DNA of 64,000 bases from Botryotinia globosa (GCA_014898425.1 RCSZ01000001.1:372001-436000), one strand, 5' to 3'; positions 23,687 through 36,607 are shown, numbered from the stretch's first letter. Notes: a model not told the origin generated them from the letters alone. A program made the numbers and translations.

Positions 23687-24246
23687 GGTGGGGAGGGGGA
23701 GGGGGAGGGGATCCCAAATATGACTACCTATGATAATAACGACATATACACACTCACTCACACATGTACTCGCAAACATGAATATGAATGAATATCAATA
23801 CCAATACCAATACCAACATCAACATCAATCTCAGTACAAAGATAAAGATATAACGAAAAAGGCGTATGCAAAGGCGCCCGAAAAGAAAGAATAAAAGAAA
23901 GAAGAAGAAATTATTTTTCTTTTTCTTTTTCTTTTCTTTTTCTCTTTCGATATTGCAATATCTCATTCCATTTCATTCCATTCATATTACTATTCCACGC
24001 TATGCATACCTAAATAGATATTATCAAGAGAGCCAAACCCAGCCAAAAAAAAAAAAAAGGTTGAAAATGATCAAAACGCACAAAAAGCCCGTATGATTAT
24101 CTCCCTCGCTTCGACTTCGCTTTTTTCCTTCCCTGTCGATTTCCATTTTCATTGCCATTTCCATTTCCCACTCTCCCCTTTTTCCTTCCCCTATCCATCC
24201 CCATCCAACCACAAAGCCATTAAGAACAAGAAAACGAAAACCCTAA
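23687..24246. other. Convergent 3' spacer with simple repeats
   Basis: The SH3 gene and the TMEM16 gene end towards each other here. Contents are low complexity: a G-rich run at 23688-23711, (ATACCA)n at about 23795-23820, a (TTTTTC)n pyrimidine tract at 23913-23945 and an A13 run near 24046. No gene seen. Confidence 0.6.
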
Positions 24247-26837
24247 TCAAAGTTCCTTCTTAGATTCCATATTCGGAGCCGTCTTGTTAATAAAACTTCT
24301 TCCCATCGCGATGGTTTCCTCTTGTCCTCTTTGTCTCTGCCAGAATCTATTGATTTCATTAGTCTCTGATACCATTTTACGCAATTCAGTAACTTCTGAA
24401 ACATACCTCTCCTCTGCAGTTCCATGACCTCTCAAACTCGATTCTCTTGCTTCTTCCTCTAGCGTATTTCTACTAATCTTCTCCCCATTTGTAATTCCTC
24501 CTGAAGCAGCCTTCTCCGCAGCTTCTTGCGATATCGTTTCTTGTAGATATTGTCTATCACACCCACAATTAGTTTCGCCTCAAGAAGAAACGCTATAAAC
24601 ACCCTTTAAACGAACGAGAAAAGGGGCACAAACGAAGCAAACATGGCAGGAACAACATACTTCCTAACTGCAAATCTTTCCCTTCTTTCTCTCTGCAATC
24701 CCGGACTATCGATTTTACTCAATGCCAATCGAATACCTCTTCTCAAAGTCAAGTATATATGTTCCGAGAAAAACATAGTAAGTAGCACTCCCCATCCCGT
24801 CATTTTACTTGGTGTTCCATCTGGACCAAATCCATCCCCGGAAAATAGGTACACCAGAGCTGCCGTGCTAAGACTTCCCAACCATGACAAGAAACCCAAT
24901 GCATCAAGCCATGGGCCTATAGAATCCGCGCGCCATGGAACAGGGCGTTGAGTTTCCAGTGCGATCTTGAGAGCGTCACCTCTAAGTTCAATCCAATTAT
25001 TAATCAAGAAAGAAAGACCAGTTAGAGGCCAAACGACTGAGAAGAGAGACAAGTAACCGAATTGAATAATCATTTCTCGGAAATCTGATGTTACGTCATA
25101 GATACCCAATTCGGCTTCGTTTCTTACACGGGTCAAGAATGCAGCCTCTTCTGGATGATCGCTTTCCGGTGCCGAGGAACCTCCACGTTTGGCAGCACGA
25201 TCAGCTTGGACTTCTTTGTATTTTCTGAAGACGCTACGTTTGACATATGGAACAATAACTTCGAGAGCGAAATTGACGATTTGTGCTGTAACTGTAAAGT
25301 AGATGACCTGTTTCTTTAATCTGTCGGGATTAATTTGGAATCCGGCTTTTGGTGCTGTCATCTGTTCATCATTCTCTGCAAAGGGTCTCACGGCCATTTG
25401 GAAAATATCGAGATGAGGGACGATGTGTTGAGCAAATGGAACATAGACGAATGCTGTGAGAAAGATTGGCATGTAAGATGTTATGAAATTGAGAACGAAG
25501 ATTTTTTGAACCATTGCCGCATCATGTGCTATTAAAGGTTAGAAATATTATAACTAGGGCATATGGGATAGTCACTTACCGTCAGTAGTTTCATAATTCT
25601 CAAGATCTGTCAATTTCGAGGCAAATCCTGTCAAAAGGACAGACAGTGTTGGCATGAAAACTGTCAGGATGACAGTTGGTAAGAAAGTCTATCTATTATT
25701 AGCTGAATTCAAATTTATGATCAATATAAATACCAAATATGCCTTGAATGGGCCATTGTAAACTTCAGAAATGAAGATCTCGATTGCAAAGCAAGTTGCA
25801 ATCAAACTTCCCAGTATAACAACAGCACAGAGCGCGAAAGGTACTTGCAGCAATTGTCGACTCAATCTTTTCACTGGAGAGTAAAACTTAATCTGCTCTC
25901 CAGTAACTGGATCCTTGATTTCCCTTTCGTGCTTAAAGTCAGGTCTCTTGTGTTGAATTTTGGATACTCCTCGAACACCCCATTGTACTGCGAGATCAGT
26001 TTCTTGTTTCTTCCAATATTCCGTGTAGACGATTCCCCACAAGCCATTGACTACGGCATATGTTGGGGAGTATTGACCGAAGAGAACCCAAGCGCAAAAT
26101 CCGAATGCCGCAGGAAATACCAGAAACAAGAAATAAGATTGTAGAAAGGCGAAATAAAATCCAATCTTTTCACCAAATCTGTCTTTGATATCCTCTAGAT
26201 CCTTGGTTGTGAGAAGATACTTGGAGGTAATTTCCTTAATCCAAGCCTTATTGAATTCATGGTCATGAAGAGGAAATATCGATTCGACTCCCTGCCACTC
26301 CCCTCTCTTAGGCGTGATTCCAGCACCACCTTCATTTCTCGGTTTTGTGATCAATAGGTAGACCAATCTTAATCGTTCAGCTTCAGTCATTGGTTCCGCA
26401 CTCAAAGCTTCTTGCATATTCTTTTCTGGTGCAGCTGTTCGAACTCCATATAACCAATCTTGTACTCTGGAACGATATACTTCGGATCGTAGATGTCTGT
26501 CCGAGGCAGCTTTGACAAATGTAAGAATTGAACAGTTATCTCCATTTCGCACTTCAGTCATTAATCCAACATCGTTGAGAGCTTCGATAAGCTTCACGAA
26601 TTGTGCTTCGGCTTCGACTTTGTCTGGCGGGGCGAATTAGTTATCTGCGAGATTGGATGGGGAGCATTGGGTTGTGATACTTGTAGTAGCAAAACGATAA
26701 TCGATTACGAAGTCGACTCTGTATGAAATCTGATCAGCTAATGTTCATCGACCCCTCCTGTTCACTTACTCAAAATTGGTATTTGGAGCATTTCCAAGAG
26801 CTGGATTTGGCTCGTAAATACTCTTGAGCGAAGCCAT
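24247..26837 (-). CDS. TMEM16/anoctamin-family membrane protein; complement(join(24247..24553,24616..25528,25580..25688,25734..26623,26681..26718,26770..26837))
   Basis: Fungal TMEM16 proteins are calcium-activated lipid scramblases or channels; yeast Ist2 also tethers the cortical ER to the plasma membrane. The six-exon model gives 774 residues, near the length of nhTMEM16. Seen: cytosolic N-terminal alpha/beta domain (VDFVIDYRFA, FVKLIEALNDVGL); then about ten hydrophobic segments, including FYFAFLQSYFLFLVFPAAFG, a loop with EYWKKQETDLAVQWGV, and FLPTVILTVFMP...ENYETTD. Acidic residues in the later helices (ELRGDAL, NEAEL) are where family calcium sites sit, but I could not assign them one by one. 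The C-terminal exon adds a charged, probably coiled tail. Introns are 45-62 bp; the last uses a weak donor (GTTCGT) chosen because it keeps frame into the tail. Head to head with the phosphoesterase gene at 27335. Confidence 0.88.
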
Positions 26838-27334
26838 ATTGTCGAAGCAGATCTGCTAGAAGAACTTTGCTCGACTCAAGTATCCGCAGATATATAGAAG
26901 AAGAAGATACAAAATCAACAAGAGGTGAAAAGTTGGTAATTAACCAGCTCTTTGTTGAATGATAATATTCACACAAGCTTCAAACATCCATGACGAAATC
27001 GTCGCTAAATTTGGAGATCCTGAATTTATCCATGTCACGTCACCTACAGTATTTTATAGAGTGCAGAGTGCAGAGTGCACACACACCCCACGTTTTATTC
27101 CGCTTGAGTTATCGATTGATCAGGAACAGATACAATAGACAGGTAACAAACTACCTTCTCTAGTGCATTCCAACATCGGCTCTGCTTTATGGAAATGTGT
27201 CTACTTTATCCTGGATATTGAAAGGCAACTCTTAATTGAGGATTGTCCTGATCACAGGTATATCTGATCAACACTCAACAGCAAATTGCTAAAACAACCT
27301 GATATCCGCCAACAGGCGCCAGCATACTTCAATC
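26838..27334. promoter_or_regulatory. Short divergent promoter between TMEM16 and phosphoesterase genes
   Basis: 497 bp separate two outward-facing start codons, so both promoters lie here. A small repeat, GTGCAGA in about three copies, lies at 27060-27080. No other motif stands out. Confidence 0.55.
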
Positions 27335-28372
27335 ATGGCACCTAAGCAAAAGACCATATACCCGTGGTCTCGTCGCAACAATATATTTGATCCTCCAACT
27401 CCTCTTGATTCTCTCCTCGAATCTCCTCTTCGCACATTGATCTTCTACCTCCATACCATCCTCCTCTCTTTCCGTGGCACATCTTTCAAACCTCCCCGAA
27501 ACAAGCCTCCTGTTCGAGTTGTCTGTATCTCAGACACACATTGCAATACGTTACCAATTCCACCTGGCGATCTTTTAATACATGCAGGAGATTTGACAAA
27601 TGCGGGTACCGTGGAAGAAATACAAGCCCAGATAGATTGGTTGGACCAACAGCCACATAGAGAGAAAGTGTTTATTTGTGGAAACCATGATAGTTATTTT
27701 GATCCCAAATCGAGGAAAGAAGAAGACAAGAAGAGGAAACTGAATTTTAGAAGTTTACATTACTTGGAGAACAAAGCTATCACTTTGAAATTCAAGGGCG
27801 GGAGAAAGTTAAAGGTTTATGGATCACCAGATATTCCGCAATGTGGTGGTTCTGATTTTGCGTAAGAAGCCCGCAATCCTTGAAAAAGAATTTGAGTGCT
27901 AATCATATTCTCACTTGCCAGTTTTCAATATCAAAGGCATCTTGCGCCGTGGGAAAATCGTATACCGAAAGATACAGATATTCTAATTACACACAGTCCA
28001 CCTCGCCATCATCTCGATATCAACCTAGGTTGCAAATCATTACTGCAAGAGATATGGAAGGTCAAACCTAGACTTCATGTATTTGGGCATATACATTCCG
28101 GACATGGTCGCGAAGCTGTGTTTTGGGACAAGGGACAAGAAGCTTATGAGAGGCTCATGGAAAGGAAGAGAGGAGGCATAATCATGGACTTGATACCGAG
28201 TTTGGCATGGATAGATGCTGTGCAAGTGATGTGGTATGGAGTCAAGGGTATTTTATGGCAAAGATTAATGGTTGGTCCTGCTGGTGGAAATGGTGGTTTG
28301 ATGATCAATGCTGCGGTTGTCTATCAATCATCAACTGATGTAGGAAATCCAGTTGAAGTTGTAGATCTATGA
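27335..28372 (+). CDS. Calcineurin-like metallophosphoesterase (MPPED/239FB type); join(27335..27861,27922..28372)
   Basis: A binuclear-metal phosphoesterase of 325 residues. The metal-binding set is complete and in order: SDTH near residue 67, GDLTN near 87, GNHD near 116, THSPP after the intron, and GHIHSGHG near 240. This pattern and size match the MPPED1/MPPED2 (239FB) subgroup, whose members hydrolyse phosphodiesters such as cyclic nucleotides in vitro; the natural substrate is not known. The N-terminal ~55 residues include a hydrophobic stretch (LRTLIFYLHTILLSF) that could anchor the protein to a membrane. One 60-bp intron (27862-27921, phase 2, GTAAGA...CCAG). The ATG at 27335 is the first in the frame. 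Confidence 0.88.
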
Positions 28373-29311
28373 ATGATGAACTTAATGGCGATTGACAAGT
28401 CTATTCCCAAGAAAACATGAGATAAGACATGATTTATAACTTTCCACAGCTCAGGACTTGTTTGTAGGTATGACATGTGCATTGAATTTTATTCACTGAC
28501 AACTTACAAGATACTCGCCCCCATTGGGAAAATATCCCATAGTCCTTCGGTACTTCAAGACGGTAGTGAGATAGAATTTCAAGTCGTCCTAAATTGTATC
28601 AACAGGTCCAAACAACTCGAATCGTAGGAACAAATGATACCACCAGTACCTACTAGATAGATATCTAATATCTGACATATCATTCATTGGTGACTGGTCA
28701 AACCACTTTCATCCTTACCGTAGCTCTCCCCGCATCCGAAGTCGGTGGGGCCGCTGGGCTCACCAGGCTCTCCTCTCATCGTCAAGGTACGGAGATACAT
28801 AAGTCGTTATCAAGGTCAAACAAAGTATTATTTGTATTTGTATCTGTATTTCGAAATGCAACCTTCCTTGAATATTTTCTAGAACCACATGAATTTCTGC
28901 AGAGATAATGCAATGAAGATGAATTTCAATCCAGCTGTATCTCCAATTTCGCATTAATACAGTTACAAATATAAGTCGGTATACCTTCTGTGTTTCATTC
29001 GTTCGCCATTCATCCGAAAAGGCGAATGTGAATTGAGAGGCTGGATATGCCGAGCATGGAATCCCTTTCCTTTCTTTTCCTTTCCCTCAATAGAGACTAC
29101 TATTCCCGAGGCTACTCCACAAGCTAGCTATCTTTAGGTCTAAGTATTGACTTTGATAGTATATACACTCGGGTTTCTCATTTTATTTTTCTTTAGAATC
29201 GTTTTTGAATTTGTTATCTTTCTCTCAGTTCCATATCCTTTTTTCAATTGTGCTTGCCATTGCGATTCCGAGGATATCAAGACATTGGATTATCACCAGC
29301 TAAACGAAAAG
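28373..29311. other. Intergenic region upstream of the lactate dehydrogenase gene
   Basis: About 940 bp with no convincing gene. The last part (about 29160-29260) is pyrimidine-rich and open in frame with the downstream gene but has no ATG, so it is treated as leader. CTTTCC-type runs at 29065-29090. Confidence 0.55.
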
Positions 29312-31081
29312 ATGGCCAAGTTAACTGGACAGGAAGTCGCAGAACATAACTCGAAAGAGTCGTGTTGGGTTATTGTTCATGTATGTGTTTGCCTCATGGT
29401 ATGGAGTCGCAAGGACTAATTCTTGATGTAGGGAAAAGCTTATGATGTTACGGAATTCTTACCTGGTATGAAGATATAAGCAGTATCAAGGGAAGCTATA
29501 TATTAATTACCTCGACAGAACATCCTGGTGGACCCAAGATTATTCTCAAATATGCCGTAAATATCTCACAGAAATGTCAATGGCATGCAGAAAAGTTAAC
29601 TGTGTAATATAGGGCAAAGATGCTACAGAAGAATACGAGCCAATTCATCCCCCTGACACTCTCGATAAATTCCTAGACAAATCGAAACATCTAGGACCAG
29701 TCGATATGGGCACGGTCGCGAAGGAAGAGAAGGAATTCGATCCGGATGAAGAGGCAAGACAAGAGAGAATTGCACGTATGCCAATTCTAGAACAATGCTA
29801 CAATTTGATGGATTTCGAGTCCGTGGCAAGAAGGGTTATGAAGAAGACCGCTTGGGCATACTATTCTAGCGGTGCTGATGATGAAATTGTGAGACAGACC
29901 CTCCCTGTCTTCAAAATTGATGCAATTGCTGACATTAGTAGACTATGCGAGAAAACCATTCCGCCTTTCACAAGATATGGTTCCGACCAAAGGTTCTTGT
30001 GGATGTGGAAAAGGTCGATTTTACGACAACTATGCTTGGAACGAAAGTCGATATCCCTTTCTATGTGACAGCTACAGCACTAGGAAAGCTTGGACACCCC
30101 GAAGGAGAGGTTGTCTTCACACGAGCGGCGAAGAAACACAATGTTATACAAATGATTCCAACTCTAGCATCTTGCTCGTTTGATGAAATCATGGATGCTG
30201 CGGAGGGACAACAGGTTCAATGGTTGCAACTATACGTCAATAAGGATCGAGAGATTACAAAGAAGATTGTTCAACATGCCGAACATCGTGGTTGCAAGGG
30301 TCTATTCATCACAGTCGATGCTCCTCAGTTAGGAAGAAGAGAAAAGGATATGCGTTCAAAGTTTACGGATGTAGGATCTTCTGTTCAATCCACCAGTGGA
30401 CAATCCATGGACAACTCTCAAGGTGCAGCAAGAGCTATTTCGAGTTTTATCGATCCAGCTTTAAGTTGGAAGGATATTCCTTGGTTTAAGTCTATTACTA
30501 AGATGCCTATCATTCTCAAGGGTGTTCAACGTGTAGAAGATGTTATTCGAGCTGTCGAGTGTGGCGTTCAAGGTGTTGTACTCTCTAATCACGGAGGTCG
30601 TCAATTAGATTTTGCTCGATCAGGTATCGAAGTTCTCGCAGAAGTTATGCCCGTTCTTCGAGAGCGTGGATGGGAAAATCGTATCGAGATTTATATTGAT
30701 GGCGGCATCAGAAGATCCACGGATATTATTAAAGCACTTTGCTTAGGTGCTAAAGGTGTTGGAATCGGTAGACCTTTCTTGTACGCTATGAGTGCGTATG
30801 GATTGGCGGGTGTAGATCGTGCTATGCAGTTATTGAAAGATGAGATGGAAATGAATATGAGGTTGATTGGGTGTTCGAGTGTGGATCAGTTGAATCCGAC
30901 ACTGATCGACACCAGAGGATTAAGCTCACACACTACCATGGTTCCGATTGATACCTTGGTAAGTATCCTCTCTTGATATGGTGTGGAAAATGAGTGGCAG
31001 TGGCAGCTAACGGCTAAATAGGGTATGACGACTTATGATCCTCTGGCGAATCCAGCAGAGAAGGCCAAGGCGAAGTTGTGA
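29312..31081 (+). CDS. Flavocytochrome b2-type L-lactate dehydrogenase; join(29312..29380,29432..29465,29519..29556,29613..29888,29942..30958,31022..31081)
   Basis: Oxidises an L-2-hydroxy acid (lactate in yeast Cyb2) to the keto acid with FMN and passes electrons through a b5-type heme. The model has 497 residues. Residues 1-80 form a cytochrome b5 domain with the heme histidines in EHPGG (His36) and EPIHPPD (His59). The rest is an FMN-dependent alpha-hydroxyacid oxidase barrel: AWAYYSSGADDEI, KVLVDVEKVD, PFYVTATALGKLGHPEGE, LQLYVNKDR, the catalytic SNHGGRQLD near 355, and IYIDGGIRRSTDIIKALCLGAKGVGIGRPFLYAM. Five introns, four of them only 51-56 bp; the b5 domain alone is cut by three. The last exon encodes 20 residues. 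There is no obvious mitochondrial presequence, unlike yeast Cyb2, so a cytosolic location or another hydroxyacid substrate is possible. Confidence 0.92.
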
Positions 31082-32997
31082 AGTTGTGAAGTTGTAGAAG
31101 ATATCCATCTGGAGAAAGATGGGTATTTGTGGGGTGGAATTTTTTGAATAGAGAAAGAAGACTTGTACATATAATTCGAGACATTCGCATATGTTTTAGA
31201 TAAAAGACCAATAACGCGGAACCTAGATATTGCTTTGTATAGGTAGTACAGTAAAATGTAAAATGCCATCTCTGTACGACTCGGACCAAACGCTCCTACC
31301 GATTCCATGCTCTGGCCCGATCTAAGCCGAAACGTGCTGCGTAGCCCATCAGCCCGTTCATTCCAAGCCAGACCTTGAAATACTTGCTGGATGCAGTCAT
31401 GAGTACATATGTTTCACACGGCAAATTTGAAGATTAAACTACTTTGAATCTTCTTTGCGTCAGAATGCATAACAGCTGATCGACATAACGACTATGATAA
31501 TCTTTTGAAAGTCATGTGTGCTGCACAGAAGAACAAGAAACTCGGGATTCTTCATTTTGGTTTCAACGACAGGGATTGATGTTAATACCTACCTAGGTAG
31601 GCATTGTTGTCTGGGCATTAGGGGAGGGGGATTGATTCTAGGGCCGGGTTTTCTTAGATGCGTCATGGTGGATTCTAGGCTCACTGGGTCTACCTGTCAG
31701 ACTTGATATTAAGAGAAGTCTGAGAAAGTGGTATGGTATAGTATGGTATAGTATGGTATAGTATGGTATGGTAAAGTAATCCAAAAAGCAATTTCGATAA
31801 TATAAATAAAGGTTCTCTAGCACACATTCTTTTTGGGGGTTTTGTGTTTTCGAATTCGGAACTTAATCTTGGTTGTTGAGTGAAGACATATAACAAGTTT
31901 GGTGTATATTGTACAACTTTCATCGAGTTTGCTATCGTCGGTTTGATTTTTGATCTGTTTGTTCGTTTGTCTGTTTGTGCGGCTTACTAGGTACTTGCTT
32001 GTATTGGTTTCAGACGGGTTTGTCGAGGGCTTGGGATAGATAATGTGGAAGAGGCCGAGTTTGAGTACGCAGATAAATTGAATCTGGACAGATAGATTGG
32101 TCAGGATTGATTTGCATACCTACGATTGCGTCGAAAGGACATCAGAGCAGAGAGTGAATATTTGGATTGCATTCGACTCGGATTTTTGGATTGGATTGGA
32201 GTGAAGGATCTACGACATACAACTTTAGGGTTTGGATTGGGAGGTGAGCTGAAAGACGATGAACCGAAGTGGAATGAGAAATGAAGATATGATACGAGGA
32301 ACAAATCCAAGAACAAGAACGAGAGCGATATGAGTGTATGAATCATTACGGTACGGAATGAACCAGATGCATCCAAACACCAAAGAGTAGGAATAGGCAT
32401 ACTTGATAAACGAACGAGGAAACGAAGAACAGGTTAGCAAGGGGATATCACATTTGCAGACGAGAGGACGGAAAATATATGTGATAAGGAGAGAAGAAAG
32501 GAAAAGAAGAACCGCAGAAGCGTAGGAAACTGGGAGCATACATAGGGCGTCTGTTGAGAATTTGTGATATTCAGGAGAGGGCGATAGGAAGATTTGATTG
32601 CAAATCTGCTGGATTCCCGAACGCAATTTTGGAGCTACATCGAGCAAGGGTGCGCAAAGAGAAGCGATTTATATTTATATTGGGGTTGGAGAGAATTCGA
32701 GCAGACAGGTGAAGAATCGAACGAACGGCTGGAAGGAAATAATCTGCGGCGTTATATCGTGGAGTTTTGCAGAGGCATATTGTGAAAGGACGATCAACAA
32801 GAATCAGTGCGGAACTTCATTCTCGCACTGAAGATATTGCGAGATATTTACCCATCTACCCATCTACAATTTACATACGCCATACGGTCACCTCATAACT
32901 ACCTACCTATACCTCTTCCGAGACCACATACTCGACTCCTCGATCTCGACCGTCACCAAACTTTCCTCCCACACCTAGTACACCCGAATCAAGAAAA
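31082..32997. other. Intergenic region between lactate dehydrogenase and Rab genes
   Basis: 1.9 kb without a convincing gene. It includes a (TATGGTATAG)n repeat at 31731-31770. A 140-codon minus-strand frame at 32225-32647 lacks an ATG at its beginning and looks like chance. The final 150 bases before 32998 are pyrimidine-rich leader-like sequence. Confidence 0.55.
31731..31770. repeat. TATGGTATAG decamer microsatellite
   Basis: About four units of a 10-bp repeat (TATGGTATAG). The same motif forms a longer array at 59878-60058 in this window. Confidence 0.85.
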
Positions 32998-34209
32998 ATG
33001 AGCACCTCTCTCGAAGCCAAGATAGTAGTCCTGGGCGCCCAAAACGTAGGCAAAACATCACTTCTTCTTCGATATATAAAAAATCAATTTAATCCGAAAA
33101 CTACGACGTCGACGGTTGGGGCCAGTTTTCTGACGAAGAGAGTGGTGGATGCCGAAAGTGATACAGTTGTGAGATTACAGATTTGGGATACAGCGGGACA
33201 GGAAAGATTTAGGTATGTATTTGGCGTGGAAGTTCCTTGTTGCGAGGGGTTTGGTGTGTATGAGGAGAAGTTGACGGGAAAGATGTGTGAACGGGGGAGG
33301 GTGAGGGTCACATAGTGAGGAATGGGAATAAGAACAAGAACAATACAAATACAAGATGACATGCTAACCATTCAATTCCCAATCTATAGATCCATATCCC
33401 GCCTTTACTACCGCGGGGCAAATGCCTGTATCCTCTGCTACAGCATCACATCCCAAACCTCGTTCACCGAAATGTCCGTCTGGCTTACCGAACTCCGTCG
33501 CAATCTTCCTGCGGATATCATCCTCCATGTCGTAGGTACCAAAGCTGATCTCGTTGCTAAAGATCCTAGTGCAAGAGAAGTTCCATTCGAGAGATGTATT
33601 GCATATGTAGCAGAAAACGTCACATCTATTTTAGGCAGCACACCACCTGCTACTGCTTTGGGAGAACGTGGGTTCGGCAGTTGGGGCGGCGCCGGAGGGG
33701 GAGTGTGGGGATCTGGTGGTCAAGGCACAATGGGGATAGAAGGTGCACGATCACCTTCTAGTAAGAGAAGTTCTGGATTCTGGGGTATGGAAGTGGGATG
33801 GGATTGTTGTCATGAAGTTAGTGCGGAGAGTGGAGAGGGCGTAGAAGAGGTTTTTAGAGTTATCACGAGAAAACTTGTGGAACAGAATAATAAGATGAAA
33901 GAACAACTTTTGAGTGCGGTAGCGACTCCCGGTACGCCTGGTATGGGGAATGATGGGATGGGAATAGAAGGGCAAACGGGATATTTTGATGGGATTATGA
34001 GACCTGGAGGAAGTTTTAGAGTGGGAAGAGGGGATAGAAGGAGTTGGTTGCTGGGACTAACGGGAGGAACACCGGTTGGAGGGAGTGATGCTGGAACGGG
34101 AGTACGAATTGGGAGTACGTATGGAAATGGGAATGCGGATGGGAGGGAGAGGAGGGATGAAGAGAGGGGTGAGGGGGGTGAGGTTAAGAGGAGGGGGGGA
34201 TGTTGTTGA
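32998..34209 (+). CDS. Rab-family small GTPase with long insert; join(32998..33212,33390..34209)
   Basis: A 344-residue Rab-like GTPase, much longer than the usual ~200. All nucleotide-binding motifs are present: P-loop GAQNVGKTS (residues 13-21), switch [18 protein letters not shown] (G4) and EVSAESGEG (G5). Between G4 and G5 sits a Gly/Ser-rich insert of about 60 residues. After the G domain comes about 100 residues of Gly/Arg-rich linker, ending in GGCC, a double-cysteine geranylgeranylation site that would anchor it to membranes. The stretch [26 protein letters not shown] and the TKxD form of G4 resemble the Rab24/Rab5 branches, which act in endosomal and autophagic traffic; subfamily is uncertain. 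The single intron (33213-33389, 177 bp, phase 2) falls just after switch II. ATG 32998 has an A-rich context. Confidence 0.88.
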
Positions 34210-35149
34210 GAGGAGAACACTCGATTTCATAAGAAGAGAGTGGCGTGGAGCTTCTAGAGATTATGTTGAAGATGGGTAGTTCGATTGATGACGATATCAC
34301 GGAAGAGCGGTTTTACATTCAGGTTCACTGGACAGGCAGGAGCAAAGAAGGAATGGTGCATATAAATCATTCTTCGTCTCTTTTGATACTAGTCTGGTCG
34401 CCATAACCGAGATTGGAAATTCCACTTCAAAGGATTGAATATCGATATTGGATAGTCGACTCCGAAGTTCGAAAGAAATTGAGCTCGAAACAGAGAACGA
34501 GAGAAAGAAGGGAGAAGAAGAAGGAGAGATACAAGGAGAGAGAGCTGATACCCTTTTATTTATTTATTACTTTTCTTAATTTTATGATTTTTGGTTTTGT
34601 TTCTGCTTTGGGTTTGCATTCGGGGCATTTGTATTTTGTGTCTATATGAGGGGATGCGGGTGAGGGGGCCTGATTTGATAGAATAGGGGCGGATGGGTAA
34701 GCGGTCAATGAGAGGTGAGCGGGGGAGTTGTGATGATCGGGAATTGATGAATGCATACATAAATACGAGGCGTTGTTTGTTTTTGTTCTCTGCATTGGTA
34801 GGGAGGGTATTTATTTTGGGGGATGGAGTGGCTTTTGGGTGGGGGAGATGGGATGATTTGCATTGGGGATGGGATGGGGTTAGAATGGGATGAGAGATAG
34901 GGTAGATAGGTACTTGTATTATGTTAACAGTAGGAGAATATGATGTCGAAGTATGTGGTGTGATGCGGTGTTGCTGGTTAGAAAGGAGGAGTATGAGTGA
35001 GGAAAGGATATTTATTCATCTATCTATCTATCTATTTAAGTGATGAATGGGATGTTATAGGTAAAGTTGATTGGGATGAAGTGGGATGAAGTGGGATAGG
35101 ATAGGATATGTAGAATATATGAATTACATATGGGTTATTCGTTATTGAT

Positions 35150-36250
35150 ATATTGCTTGTTTCTTTATTTACTTATTTCTTTATTTACTTGATAATCTAG
35201 ATCCTTTGGAGTATAATATAATATAATATAATGATATATTTGTAGTATGGAATAATAGTCGGCGAAATAATTAAAGATATAAATATCACGTATATGAAAT
35301 CGAAATACATATCGAAATCAATAGAGGTCGTAAGCTTTATTACTATATTATATATATAATCTAATCTAAAAAGTATAATATCAAGGATTGAAATCCTAGT
35401 AGTTTATTATTATATATATATTCCAGTGAATAAAACTTTTCTTTTTTATTCTTTTTATTTCAAAAAGACTAATAATTGTAGGGAATATTTATATATATAA
35501 TTAATTATATAATTTATAATAATATAATCCTATATTATTCAATATTTTTATTATTATTAATTATTGTTTTTGATATATATTAATTAAATCACTTGATATT
35601 ATTATAATATTAAGAGAACTAATTATAATAATAAAAATTCAATATTATAAGGAAAATTTCTTATATTCTTTATTTTCTTTATATAAAGAAGAATATTATT
35701 ATGAAATAAAATAAAGAATTCTTTATTTAAAAAGAAATCCTTTATTAGTTCTTTATTCAAAATAATAATTTATTATTTTGAAAAAAAATTGAAATATGAT
35801 GTAGGAGCTAGTTTAAATGTAAAATAATAAATATAATATTATTTTTTCTTTTTCTTTATTATAATATTGATTTGAAATCAATAAAAAAAATTAATAAAAT
35901 CGATTATAAAATTAGAATTTCCAAATATATTATCTATATATTATAAGTTTATATCATCTATATACAAGGAATAGAAAAAAGTATAAATAAATAACTTGAG
36001 TTCTTATATTCAGATCTTTTTCTAGTACCCACGTTTATATATATACAAGACTATATAATATAAATATCAATTCAAGATTTAATAATAGTAATTCTATTTA
36101 TTCTATTAACCTAAACTTCCAATATAATATTATTTTAATACTATTTCTAATATAGTCTAGTCCATCCCATGCTAAACGCATGACCTGTAATAGTTTTAAG
36201 AAAGTATAATTTAAAATAAAATTTTGAATAATAGATAGATTGGGAGTTTA
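35150..36250. other. AT-rich island, possibly a RIP-degraded repeat
   Basis: About 1.1 kb made almost only of A and T, with stops in all frames. A few GC-bearing words remain (for example near 35800 and 36150-36190). Its texture resembles the retrotransposon block at 47587-54178, but I found no terminal repeat or protein motif, so identity is open. Confidence 0.5.
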
Positions 36251-36275
36251 TAGGCGAAGTCGGTTTACTTTCTTT

Positions 36276-36420
36276 TAATAATAATAATAATAGTAGTAAT
36301 AATAGTAGTAGTAATAATAGTAATAGTAGTAATAATAATAGTAATAGTAATAGTAGTAATAGTAGTAGTAATAGTAATAGTAATAGTAGTAATAATAGTA
36401 GTAGTAGTAGTAGTGGTAGA
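36276..36420. repeat. TAA/TAG trinucleotide repeat
   Basis: Roughly 145 bp of mixed TAA and TAG triplets, written as (AATAGT)-like units; a compound trinucleotide microsatellite. Confidence 0.9.
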
Positions 36421-36479
36421 GAATGCTTATATATTCTATATAGTATATAGGTATTTTATAAATATGAGATTACTATGTA

Positions 36480-36607
36480 TGATATGATATGATATGATAT
36501 GATATGATATGATATGATATGATATGATATGATATGATATGATATGATATGATATGATATGATATGATATGATATGATATGATATGATATGATATGATCT
36601 GATATGA
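36480..36607. repeat. TGATA pentanucleotide microsatellite
   Basis: About 25 near-perfect copies of GATAT/TGATA in a row with one base change near the right end. It creates a long repetitive minus-strand frame that is not a gene. Confidence 0.93.

Noticed and set aside
23231..23779. A 182-codon minus-strand frame rich in Thr, Pro and Ser
   Set aside because: It is the complement of the Gly/Ser low-complexity tail of the SH3 protein and G-rich spacer.
32225..32647. A 140-codon minus-strand hydrophobic frame in the spacer before the Rab gene
   Set aside because: It begins at a TTG rather than an ATG and shows no family resemblance or splice continuation.
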